Source: Scenedesmus sp. ARA3 | Taxonomy: Eukaryota; Chlorophyta; Chlorophyceae; Sphaeropleales; Scenedesmaceae | Direction: 5' to 3' | DNA length: 15,711 nucleotides | Assembly: GCA_004335835.1 (NCBI GenBank) | Contig: RWJK01000804.1 | Span: 1-15,711, forward strand | Shown: positions 1-7,163 of the stretch, piece after piece | Layout: the number at the start of each line of letters is the position of its first letter | Position numbering within the stretch: the stretch's first letter is position 1 | The notes under the pieces: model-generated | The model's database searches: none | Told to the model about the DNA's origin: nothing | Seen by the model: only the letters and a program-made list of their open reading frames with translations | Translations under genes and position numbers: made by a program

Positions 1-1
1 C

Positions 2-71
2 AAGGGGGTGTTGACTCCCCTTAACTCCTGTCACACCCCTTGTAGCAGAGGGGTAAATGATGGGAGTTAGT
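2..71 (+). repeat. Left terminal inverted repeat of the 950-bp element
   Basis: Pairs with 881-950 on the opposite strand. The outer 56 bp (2-57) differ from the partner only at position 47. The inner 14 bp match at 11 positions and end in the motif GTTAGT. Confidence 0.9.
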
Positions 72-170
72 AAAAGTAAAACGACAGAAATATTGCTACA
101 TGCCTCAGATGTATGTATATGTGCTAACTTCCACTAACTTCCAACACATTCCAAAAAGGGTTGGAATTCA

Positions 171-234
171 GCGGAAGTTGGGAGCTAAAATCCAGTGGGG
201 AGGGTGAAAACCGGGGGAGTTGGGAGCTAGTGGG
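171..234 (+). repeat. Internal subterminal repeat, copy 1
   Basis: A block of about 62 bp that begins GGAAGTTGGGAGCTAAAATC and ends in a second GTTGGGAG motif. It recurs in the same orientation at 749-810. With the inverted ACTAACTTCC motifs at 131-140 it can fold back. Such arrays often serve as subterminal transposase-binding sites. Confidence 0.7.
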
Positions 235-748
235 ATTTAGTGGTAAGCAAAAGCAGGAAGTTAGTGCAGACAGCCAAGGATTCAGGGGAGTTAGCTGCTC
301 AAGGCATGGATCGGGCACCTGTAACTGCCAGAGGTCCCCTGGGCCCCTCCTTGGGGTGTCTGCATGGTGTACTGTGGCATGTGGTGGGCAAGCTCATCAA
401 GCGCCTGTGCCATGAGTCAACACCTGCAGCGTGGGTGAGACACAAAGGGCTGGGCCCCGGCATGCAGGCTGTATGCAATCACCAATTTGCTTGCAGGCAG
501 CTGTTTGCAAGGTTCGTACAAATGATGCAGTTCCTCTGTCGATGTGCACAGATGTAACTGGACCAGGTGCCACTGCGCCACATGCCTCAGGCGCGCAGTG
601 CGCATGGGCACTTGCCGTCAATTAAGCCGGTGGTGAGAGGAGCCTGCGCCCTGACAATGATGTCAGATAACACAAGTGGCTTGGCAAATACCAACTTCCT
701 GGCTTGTGTCACTAACTTCCCCCAAATTCCTGAAATGAGGTTTTCAGG

Positions 749-810
749 GGGAAGTTGGGAGGTAAAATCCACTGGGAGAGCCCAAAATCATGGAAGTTGG
801 GAGTTAGCAG
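749..810 (+). repeat. Internal subterminal repeat, copy 2
   Basis: Direct-orientation partner of 171-234, diverged by scattered substitutions. It overlaps the right arm of a perfect 10-bp inverted repeat, AACTTCCCCC at 714-723 and GGGGGAAGTT at 747-756. Confidence 0.7.
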
Positions 811-880
811 AAGTTTATTTTCCCACTATGTTGATTTGACCCCTTTGAACCACGTACAACACAGCTGTGCAAGCAGAATC

Positions 881-950
881 ACTAACTTCCACCGTTTACC
901 CCTCCGCTACAAGGGGTGTGACAGGAGTTAAGGGGAGTCAACACCCCCTT
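881..950 (-). repeat. Right terminal inverted repeat of the 950-bp element
   Basis: Reverse complement of 2-71. The sequence directly outside begins CTTTGAGC, which would be the target duplication if the element ends at 950. Confidence 0.9.
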
Positions 951-1141
951 CTTTGAGCCACTCCGAGTCATTGATCAGCGTGCAACCCCAGCAGCCATGA
1001 GATGCACTGCAGTGCATGCAACCAACAGACGCGGCAAGTATTACATATTATGCCTGGAGCAGTTACATGAATTCCCTCGTTTGCTTGTTGTGCTGGCTGT
1101 TGAGAGTAAGTGCCGAGCTGAGCTCCTGCGAACTCCCTCGT
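951..1141. other. Spacer between the two transposons
   Basis: No gene, strong hairpin or repeat that I can support. It is the left host flank of the 3.06-kb element, and perhaps the right flank of the 950-bp one. Confidence 0.5.
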
Positions 1142-1149
1142 CACTGCAC
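1142..1149. other. Target-site duplication, left copy (CACTGCAC)
   Basis: The 8-bp word directly outside the left TIR. It is identical to 4213-4220, directly outside the right TIR. Confidence 0.85.
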
Positions 1150-1222
1150 GAGATAACAACCCCACCTGGGGGTCGCGTGACACACGAGCACAAGAATAGT
1201 TATTTGCTAGTGCCAGGCGCGT
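1150..1222 (+). repeat. Left TIR of the 3.06-kb element
   Basis: Matches the reverse complement of 4140-4212 at 67 of 73 positions; four mismatches cluster near 1178-1181. It contains the palindromic word CCCCACCTGGGG. Weaker similarity continues inward for about 20 bp. Confidence 0.9.
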
Positions 1223-1750
1223 ACTCGAAGAAGTGTTTATGAAACGAAAGCCCGCACCCCCTGCGCTTTTGCTATTGCAAGCCACATTTCTTGTCAGCGC
1301 CATTCAAGCCATTGACACGCCTCAGGGCCCCTGACAAATGTAACATCGCTTCCGCGGCACCCTTGATTGTTCAATGTTGCATTTCATGCTCGATTGTGTT
1401 TAGGCGGTGCACTTTTGCATGCGAGGCAGAAATAATTGTGCTCATTGACCGGATCAGTCGATACTCTCCCAACAGCAGCCTCTTACTGGCGCTCACGGAC
1501 AACCACACACTGTGTGCTGACTCTGGAGCACATGAGTGATAGCATTTGGCCATCTTGTTGGCCAGGGCTGGGTGCTGTGCGCCTGTGGTGCTACCAGGTG
1601 TCTTTCTTCAACATGCCACGCGCTTGACGTCCAACACCACTCGCAAGGTATAGTATTTTGAGCCATCAGACTATTTGTCAGGGCAGGCAACCGATCTCTT
1701 GGTCAGCTGCAGGTTACAGTTCAAACTCGCCAACGTACAGCTCAGGCCAG
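1223..1750. other. Left internal region of the 3.06-kb element, no supported gene
   Basis: About 530 bp between the left TIR and the first in-frame ATG of the Gln-rich ORF. Only short ORFs without protein-like character are present. The Gln-rich frame stays open upstream to about 1658 but has no ATG there. Confidence 0.4.
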
Positions 1751-2593
1751 ATGGCTCAACAAGCTGGCTCGCCTACGGTTCGATCGCTATTTCACATACT
1801 TTTATTGATTGTGTCGCCTGTACACTGCAGGATGCTGCCAGGCTGGACAGGCTTGGCAGGCCATGTGAAATCAGCACTCAACAGGATGGGGTATGGTGGC
1901 TTGCAGTCACCACCAGGGCCCCAAGCAGCAGGTCTAGTGGACGCTCACATTGCTGGAGTTCCTGTGCAGTCCCAAAAACTACAGCACCAGCACCAGCAGG
2001 TGGAACAGCAGCAAGCGCAGGCAGCAGCTGCAGCAGCACCTCCTCCTGGAGCCTGTGCCCAGCTCCTGCAGCAACATCAACAGCTGCAGCAGGTAGCACA
2101 GCAGCTCCAGTTCAACCTGCTGCCCCAGCTGCAACCGCACAGCCAGGTGCTGCAGCAGCAGGAACCACTTGACACCCATTGTTTGCAGCAGCAGCAGTGG
2201 CAGCGGGAGTGTCATCGGCAGCAGCAGCAGCAACAGCAACAGCAGCAGTGTGCTGCTGGGCAGTGGCAACCAACTGCTGATGCAGGGGATGACCAGGTGC
2301 TTGGCGTGCCGCCACAGCAGCACACTCAGGAGAGGCAGCAGCAGACGCCAGATCAGCGCAGATGGAGCGCAACAGCTGCAGATGGAGCGCATGCGACAGC
2401 AACAGCAGCAGCCGCACCTGCACCACCTGCAGCGTCAGGCAGTGGTTTGCCTTCTGCTGCTGCTTTAGCAAGTAGCACTGCATCGTGGACGCAGCCAGAG
2501 GCTGCAGGAGCTGCTGCTCCCGCAGTTGCACCTGCAGCTGCAGCACTTGATGACGAGGGTGCGTACTATGATGATGATGATGAGCCAGCATAG
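1751..2593 (+). CDS. Hypothetical Gln/Ala-rich protein inside the transposon
   Basis: Function unknown. The first in-frame ATG is at 1751, giving 280 residues to the TAG at 2591-2593. An N-terminal stretch of about 30 residues is hydrophobic and may be intronic: there is a good acceptor ending ACACTGCAG near 1830, just before the next in-frame Met at about 1833. The middle is low-complexity Gln (a run of ten), with Gln/His/Leu segments that would form amphipathic helices. The tail is Ala/Pro-rich and ends in an acidic stretch, DDEGAYYDDDDEPA, a plausible true C-terminus. It lies antisense to the downstream part of the KDZ-like ORF, so one of the two readings may be a shadow. It could be transposon cargo taken from a host Gln-rich gene. 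A CAG tract alone can also produce long open frames. Confidence 0.35.
   Translation: MAQQAGSPTVRSLFHILLLIVSPVHCRMLPGWTGLAGHVKSALNRMGYGGLQSPPGPQAAGLVDAHIAGVPVQSQKLQHQHQQVEQQQAQAAAAAAPPPGACAQLLQQHQQLQQVAQQLQFNLLPQLQPHSQVLQQQEPLDTHCLQQQQWQRECHRQQQQQQQQQQCAAGQWQPTADAGDDQVLGVPPQQHTQERQQQTPDQRRWSATAADGAHATATAAAAPAPPAASGSGLPSAAALASSTASWTQPEAAGAAAPAVAPAAAALDDEGAYYDDDDEPA
2219..2248 (+). repeat. CAG/CAA trinucleotide tract
   Basis: An imperfect run of CAG and CAA codons encoding poly-Gln in the + ORF. A complementary CTG run near 3107-3129 encodes eight Gln on the - strand in the KDZ-like ORF. Confidence 0.8.
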
Positions 2594-2779
2594 GAGGGAT
2601 GCACGTTGAATAGCTCTCCGTTGCACCTGCACAGCAGCATGTATTGCGTGGGGTGACTGAGCAGCAAGCACAAGCGATTGTATGTGCATGACATGGCTGT
2701 TGCCTCATCATCAAAGCAGCCACTGCAACAGTGAGTGGACACCGGGCGTGCGTTAGGCTGCGCAACTGCGCAAGCTGGC

Positions 2780-3771
2780 TCCTAGTCGTCCTACATCCCA
2801 AGCCGCACCTGCCGCAGCGGTACACTGGCACCTTGATGCTGAGCAGTGCCGTGAATGTCATGACCAGCACCTCCACATCGTGGACGCAGCTGACCAGTTG
2901 GTCTGGGCTGCTGCCGTCCCTGCCACAGTCAGGGCACTTTGCTGAGCTGCATTTGTCCTGTATGAGTGCTGCGAGGTGGCTGCGCACGCTGCGTGCCATC
3001 TCTTGCTGCTCTGCCAAAGACTCCAGATGAAGCGGAACCAACTTGTCTTGGTATGTGCCCCAGTGCCGATGGGTAGCAGCATTGCGCTGCTCTGTTGTCC
3101 TTGGCTGCTGCTGCTGCTGCTGCTGCTGCCTGGCAGGCAGGAAAGTGTACCTGGTGAACTCAGGTCCTGCAGAACAAAGCACCAGCGATGCAAGTTTAGT
3201 CATGCCACATCCCAGCACACAGGGGCGTACAACCGTGTGTCATCCGCATGTTGCATTCACTCGACGCTGCAAAGCCTGCTTGTGTGCGTGCCGCACATCA
3301 GCACGCAGGGGCGTACAACCATGTGTTATCCGCATGTTGCATTCACTCAACGCTGCAAAGCCTGCTTGTGTGCGTGATAAAGACTTGAAGAGTACCATTT
3401 AGGCAAGGCAATGGGAACGTCACAGCATCACCTGCTCCTGGTGCGGCAGCAGCGTCCTGGCTGGCCTGGGTTGCTGCTGCTGCTGGTGCACCCGCTGGCT
3501 CGTAGGGAGCAGCGTCTGGCATGAGCTCATCATCTCCATCAGCCAGACTGTCGGGAGTGGCACCAGCATTAACAACAGGAGTGCTGGCAGTGGTAGCACC
3601 GCTGTGTGGCCTGCAGGATGAGCCACCTGCCCTGCTACCTCCTCTGCCCACCCCGCCAGCGCGCCGAGGTCTAGGATCAGCCGAAAACGTATGATAAGTA
3701 ATACCGGGTGTCTCTGTTCTGCGTTGTTTTGGCTTTGGACGTTTTGAAGGCTTGATCACTTTTCTGTCCAT
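2780..3771 (-). CDS. Partial, spliced KDZ-transposase-like ORF (N-terminal region)
   Basis: Exon 1 starts at the ATG 3771-3769 and ends at 3432 (donor CAG|GTGATG). The intron is 3431-3167 and exon 2 starts at 3166 after TTCTGCAG. The junction keeps the frame (GCA G|GA CCT). Exon 1 encodes about 113 residues with a very basic start (MDRKVIKPSKRPKPKQRR) and a disordered Gly/Ala/acidic segment. Exon 2 has poly-Gln, then a helical stretch, then a cysteine cluster: CPDCG, about 37 residues, then VPVYRCGRCG. Paired CxxC motifs with a V-P-x-Y-R-C core are typical of the CxC domains ahead of the KDZ catalytic domain; this is from memory of the family, not from a search. The frame stays open to about 2112 but becomes Cys/His/Leu-rich antisense of the Gln ORF, so the true end is unclear. 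No catalytic core is seen. Function would be transposition if intact; here probably defective. Confidence 0.5.
3205..3376. repeat. Two-copy 86-bp tandem duplication
   Basis: Copies at 3205-3290 and 3291-3376 match at about 78 of 86 positions, with most differences in the first 16 bases. The duplication lies wholly inside the predicted - strand intron 3431-3167. The + strand frames across it are repeat shadows. Confidence 0.9.
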
Positions 3772-4139
3772 TACTTGGTGGGGAGACTATCATAGTCAAG
3801 ACTTCGCAAACATTGTGTTGACCAATGGTTGTTGTGTGGTGCCAGCAGAGCACAAGACAGGGTAAACACAGCATCCGTCATGGTGGTTTTTGTGCTCGCT
3901 CAGCAGCAGCTTGTGGGGTTGTCTGCGATACAAGAAAATAATTTATGTTGTTTAAGCTATGTCAGCCTCATTATCAGCCTGTATTATGCCCAGTACCCGC
4001 CCCAACAATGTGGCTGCAGGAGCGTGCTCCACCCACGCAGCGCTCAATATGCCCGGGGGAAAGGGCGTGACTGCGATCCCGATGCACTTGACAAGCTTAC
4101 ACGCCTAACTGGCGGCATATGAAATACTCTTCTGCATGC
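3772..4139. other. Right internal region of the transposon, upstream of the - strand ORF
   Basis: Would hold the promoter of the KDZ-like ORF. I see no convincing TATA box or other gene here. Confidence 0.35.
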
Positions 4140-4212
4140 ACGCGCCTGGCACTGGCAAATAACTATTCTTTTGCTCGTGTCCGGCGCGACCCCCAGGTGG
4201 GGTTGTTATCTC
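4140..4212 (-). repeat. Right TIR of the 3.06-kb element
   Basis: Inverted partner of 1150-1222. Both TIRs are open in the same reading frame across the repeat, which produces similar translated peptides. That is a by-product of DNA identity, not evidence for a gene. Confidence 0.9.
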
Positions 4213-4220
4213 CACTGCAC
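4213..4220. other. Target-site duplication, right copy (CACTGCAC)
   Basis: Identical to 1142-1149. It lies in a small palindrome (TGCACTG-G-CAGTGCA, 4216-4230), so the insertion target was itself a fold-back sequence. Confidence 0.85.
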
Positions 4221-4679
4221 TGGCAGTGCAAGGCGGGATTCTGCAGGGTCGGACGCTGAGATGCTGTTCGTACGTACCCAAACTCAAATTTGGTTTGTAG
4301 AATATATTTCAAGTTTACATAAAAGTGCGTCAGCGACCCAAGTTACCTGCGGCCCGGCAGGTCGCCCGAGGTGAGCAAAATCTGGCCGGTGACTCCTCTG
4401 TCCTGGAGCCTTGCGGTCCTGGAGTTCTTCGTAAAGTGACATCATTATGCAATAAAGCCCATTAATGCTGTAAAAATGATGCTTGGGGGTTCATAATATT
4501 TGTTATATATGTCATGTCGCCCGTGATGATTTGCCGATCGCACGCTGAGGCCAGGATCTGAACTCAGCCCCTGGCCTCGATCAGGACAGTCATCTCTGGT
4601 GTGTTGCTATTGCGGTATGAGAGAGTGTTTTTGCTAGCATATGTGCCAAGCTAATCCAACAGGCTGATCAACAACCTGG
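4221..4679. other. Intergenic region with two inverted repeats
   Basis: No ORF worth calling. It holds a 9-bp stem GAGGCCAGG (4547-4555) / CCTGGCCTC (4570-4578) with a 14-nt loop, and a short palindrome ACCTGC...GCAGGT near 4346-4363. AT-rich patches lie around 4290-4320 and 4495-4512. Confidence 0.5.
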
Positions 4680-4686
4680 ATATATA
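4680..4686 (+). promoter_or_regulatory. TATA-like box, candidate core promoter of the 5010 gene
   Basis: ATATATA in otherwise GC-rich sequence, about 330 bp before the ATG at 5010 and about 38 bp before a consensus splice donor at 4719. A start near 4710 would give a very short non-coding first exon. Confidence 0.35.
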
Positions 4687-4718
4687 CTGCACCCGATTGC
4701 AATCCGCGACAGAAAAGG

Positions 4719-4998
4719 GTGAGTGCTTCCGACTCTGGTTGTTCCGTAGTATTTGATACTCTGTTCGGCTGCTGTGCGAGCTGCTAAGCAGCAGCGTTCC
4801 TGCCAGGAGCTGCCCATCACCGATAGCCAAGCAATCTCCGCCCCTATTTTGTCCACCCTAATTGATACAGCACCACAAACAAATACTTTTGCATGGCTTT
4901 GATGTTCCTGTTGAAGCTGTTTACCTTGCGGACCTCTGACCTCAATCGCGCTTGTTCGCTGCCGTGCAACAGGGGCTCTTGAAAAGCTTACAACACAG
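4719..4998 (+). other. Candidate 5'-leader intron
   Basis: AAAAGG|GTGAGTGC is a near-ideal donor at 4719. Acceptors GTGCAACAG (ending 4972) and CAACACAG (ending 4998) precede the ATG at 5010. Splicing would remove an upstream ORF, 4893-4982 (29 codons), that is in frame with the main ORF but ends in TGA 27 nt before it. Confidence 0.45.
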
Positions 4999-5009
4999 AT
5001 CAAGGTGTC

Positions 5010-7163
5010 ATGGATGCTATCTACAGCCCCAGCGCGCCTGTGATCAGTTCTTCTGCCCAGTACCAAACCATCGCCAGCATGCCTCAAGCAGCACGCAGGC
5101 CAGCCTTCGGGTTCCCTTCACAGAGCTGCTCATACGCTCAACGCAGCATGCAGCAGCCGCAGTGGCCAGCGCAGCAGCAGGACCCTGCGATGAGCAGGGA
5201 TCCAGGCATGCAGAATGTGTTCAGGGCTAGGCTGCAGCGCAACGGCAGTTCATCACAACTGCACGCAGATGCAGCAGCCATGCAGTATGAGGAGGAAGGA
5301 TTCCCATCAAACAACAGCAGCAGCTTTGCAACTGCCATGCACCAGCGCAGCGCCAGCGCATCAGAGCAGCAGCAGCTCGCAGCATCCAGCAGCTTCTGGG
5401 CATGCAGCAGCCAGCAGCAGCAGCACCTGCCGCCACACCCTGTGCACCAGCACCAGCAGAACCGCCGCACAAGCTTTGAGGGTGCTGCCGCTGCAAGCAA
5501 CGCAGCTGCAGCTTGCAGGAACAGCATCGACGCCAGCGCAGCGGTCAGCAGGCGCAGCATGGACACATCCGCAGCAGCTGCCACCGCTGCAGCCATTGCT
5601 GCAGCAGCAGCTGACAGGCGCCGCAGCGTGGACGCAGCAGGCTCCAGCGCCATCTGGACGCGCAGCTCTCTCTTCAGCAGCAGCAGCGCCAACAGCAGCG
5701 GCAACAGCATCCCAACTGTCGACGCCGCAACAGCCGCCGCAGCAGCAGCCGCAGCGGCAGTTGTGGACAGGCGCCGCAGCTTGGACGTTGCGGCCGCAGC
5801 TGTGCCGGACCGCCGCGCAGCTGCCCGCTACAGCATCGACATCGGCTCGGCAGCTTGGGCCCGCAGCGGTTCTGGCTGTTCTCTGCCAGCCATCCCCAGG
5901 GAGCGAGTGATGCGCTCATCCCCCTGGGCACAGAACGGCATGCCAGCTGCCGCCCCTATGGCAGCACACACGCATGCACATGCACATGCCATGCATGCGC
6001 CGCTGCAGGCCAGGTCAAGCACCTCACCGCATGCGCAGCAGCAGCAGGAGCAGCTGCGCCAGCGCGCAGCTGCCCTGCGCAGCCAGCAGCAGGCCTGGAC
6101 CAACTATGCCATGCCAGGTTGCGAGCAGCCGCCGATCGCCCGCACCAACAGCGGCGGCAGCAGCGGCAGCGCCAGCAGCAGCAGCAGCGCGTACGCCGGC
6201 AGCCGCGACCAGCAGCAGATGATGATGGCGATGATCATGCAGTGCGAGCTGCTTGCAGGCAGCGGCAGGGATGCACATGCTGCTGCCCGGCCTGCTGCCG
6301 CGATGGATGCTGTGCACCAGCACAAGCAGCACATGGCTGCGCTGCAAGTGATTGAGGACGAGATCACTTACCTGGTGAGTCAGCAAGGTGGTCAGCAGCT
6401 CTTATCAGAGAGGGGTGTTAGGAATGCGATGTTTACAGCATGCATGTGACCTGCTTGACAAGCAGCATCCAGCCGCCTGCCAGTCACTGTTCTGCTAATG
6501 CTCCACACCTGCACTCCTGCACCCTCCGAGCTCCACCCAACCTCCAACTGAACCACTAAACCAATGCTGCTGCTGCCGCCTGCCTGCCTGCAGTCCACAC
6601 TGGGACAGCAGCTGCTGACAGCCGCTAAGGTGGCCCCTCACGGCAGTGCTGCTGCTGCCGCCTGCGAGGCCGCAATCGCAAAGCATGACGCTGCGATGGG
6701 CCAGGCCCTGGCTGCTCGCGCGGCACTTGAGGCTGCAGCAGAGCAGTCGCTGCGTGGCGTGGGGTCCATGGATCTGGATGCAATCGAGCCTGAGATGCAG
6801 GGCTATTACGAGGCTGCTGATGCGGCTGCTGCATGCACTGCGACAGGCACAGAGGAGGATGAGGAGGAGTTTTACAGCGCTGAGGCACATGCTGCTATGG
6901 TGAGGAGCGTGCAGCAGCAGCAGCAGCAGAGCAGCGCGATGAGCCTCAGCAGCGTGAGCATGACGGAGGCCAGCCTGTACAGCCAGCAGCAGCAGCAGTA
7001 CGAGCAGGGTGTGAGCCGCGAGCAGCAGCAGCAGATGCTGGCTGCGGTGCAGCAGCAGAAGGCGCAGCAGCTGCGCGCGCTGCAGCAGATGTCGGCTGAC
7101 CTGCATGTGATGCAGAATGAGCTTGCCATGCTGAAGATGATGCCCATGGCTCGGCAGCAGTGA
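5010..7163 (+). CDS. Gln/Ala/Ser-rich algal protein with R-x-S repeats and a shared C-terminal domain (two exons, 644 aa)
   Basis: Function unknown. Exon 1 is 5010-6374 (455 codons) and exon 2 is 6594-7163 (189 codons plus TGA). Both ends of the 219-bp intron are canonical (CTG|GTGAGT, CTGCAG|TCC) and the phase is 0. Residues 1-150 are Ser/Gln-rich and disordered. Residues 151-285 carry six basic Ser/Thr sites (RRTSF, RNSID, RRSMD, RRRSVD, RRRSLD, RYSID) between poly-Ala runs, plus two S-A-x-W-x-R-S motifs. Residues 319-330 are a His/Ala alternation. Residues 340-455 are Gln/Ser-rich and helical near the end. Residues ~449-486 form a block shared with the 12350-13642 gene (19/38 identical, no gaps). 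The rest is acidic, then a Gln-rich coiled-coil-like segment ending HVMQNELAMLKMMPMARQQ. No signal peptide or membrane span. Probably a cytosolic or nuclear scaffold; RRxS sites fit PKA/CaMK-type kinases or 14-3-3 docking (inference). No TGTAA lies within several hundred bp downstream. Confidence 0.85.
6375..6593 (+). other. Phase-0 intron in the 5010-7163 gene
   Basis: Starts GTGAGTCAGC after CTG and ends GCCTGCCTGCAG. Removal joins ...EITYL to STLGQQ... and restores the domain shared with the second gene, which has no intron at the same point (...EISQL-VAMRQ...). That independently supports the junction. Confidence 0.85.

Larger units (their letters stand above)
2..950. mobile_element. Non-autonomous TIR DNA transposon (MITE-like, ~950 bp)
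   Basis: The two ends are inverted copies of each other: positions 2-71 match the reverse complement of 881-950 at 66 of 70 positions, and the outer 56 bp differ at one base. The outer end reads AAGGGGGTGTTGACTCCCCT. Inside are structured, repetitive subterminal blocks and no ORF resembling a transposase, so the element would need an enzyme supplied in trans. If the C at position 1 belongs to the element, its start (CAAGG) resembles hAT-type ends, but the right end has the other base there. The left flank lies outside the window, so the target duplication cannot be read and the superfamily is open. Confidence 0.85.
1150..4212. mobile_element. Complete 3,063-bp TIR DNA transposon with 8-bp target duplication, possibly of the KDZ/Zisupton group
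   Basis: Its limits are set by 73-bp terminal inverted repeats (1150-1222 and 4140-4212, 67/73 matches) that begin GAGATAACAACCCCACCTGG, and by perfect CACTGCAC duplications on both sides. Two ORFs converge inside: a Gln-rich one on + (1751-2593) and a spliced one on - (from 3771 downward) with a cysteine cluster like those N-terminal in KDZ transposases. Zisupton elements are reported to make 8-bp duplications, which agrees, but hAT elements do too. No catalytic core is visible and the element is short for an autonomous KDZ transposon, so I read it as a defective or cargo-carrying derivative. Low TIR divergence and the intact duplication suggest a fairly recent insertion. Confidence 0.85.

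Noticed and set aside
968..1303. 111-codon - strand ORF sharing a peptide with an ORF at 4105-4287
   Set aside because: The similarity is the two TIR copies of the transposon being open in matching frames, not a conserved gene.
1784..1792. GGTTCGATC, resembling a tRNA T-arm / B box
   Set aside because: The upstream A-box-like word is too close, and no acceptor or anticodon stem can be formed around it.
5138..5710. 190-codon Leu/Ala-rich - strand ORF
   Set aside because: It is the antisense shadow of CAG/GCA repeats in the supported 5010-7163 gene.
6495..7106. 203-codon Leu/His-rich - strand ORF
   Set aside because: Antisense shadow of exon 2 and the intron of the same gene.
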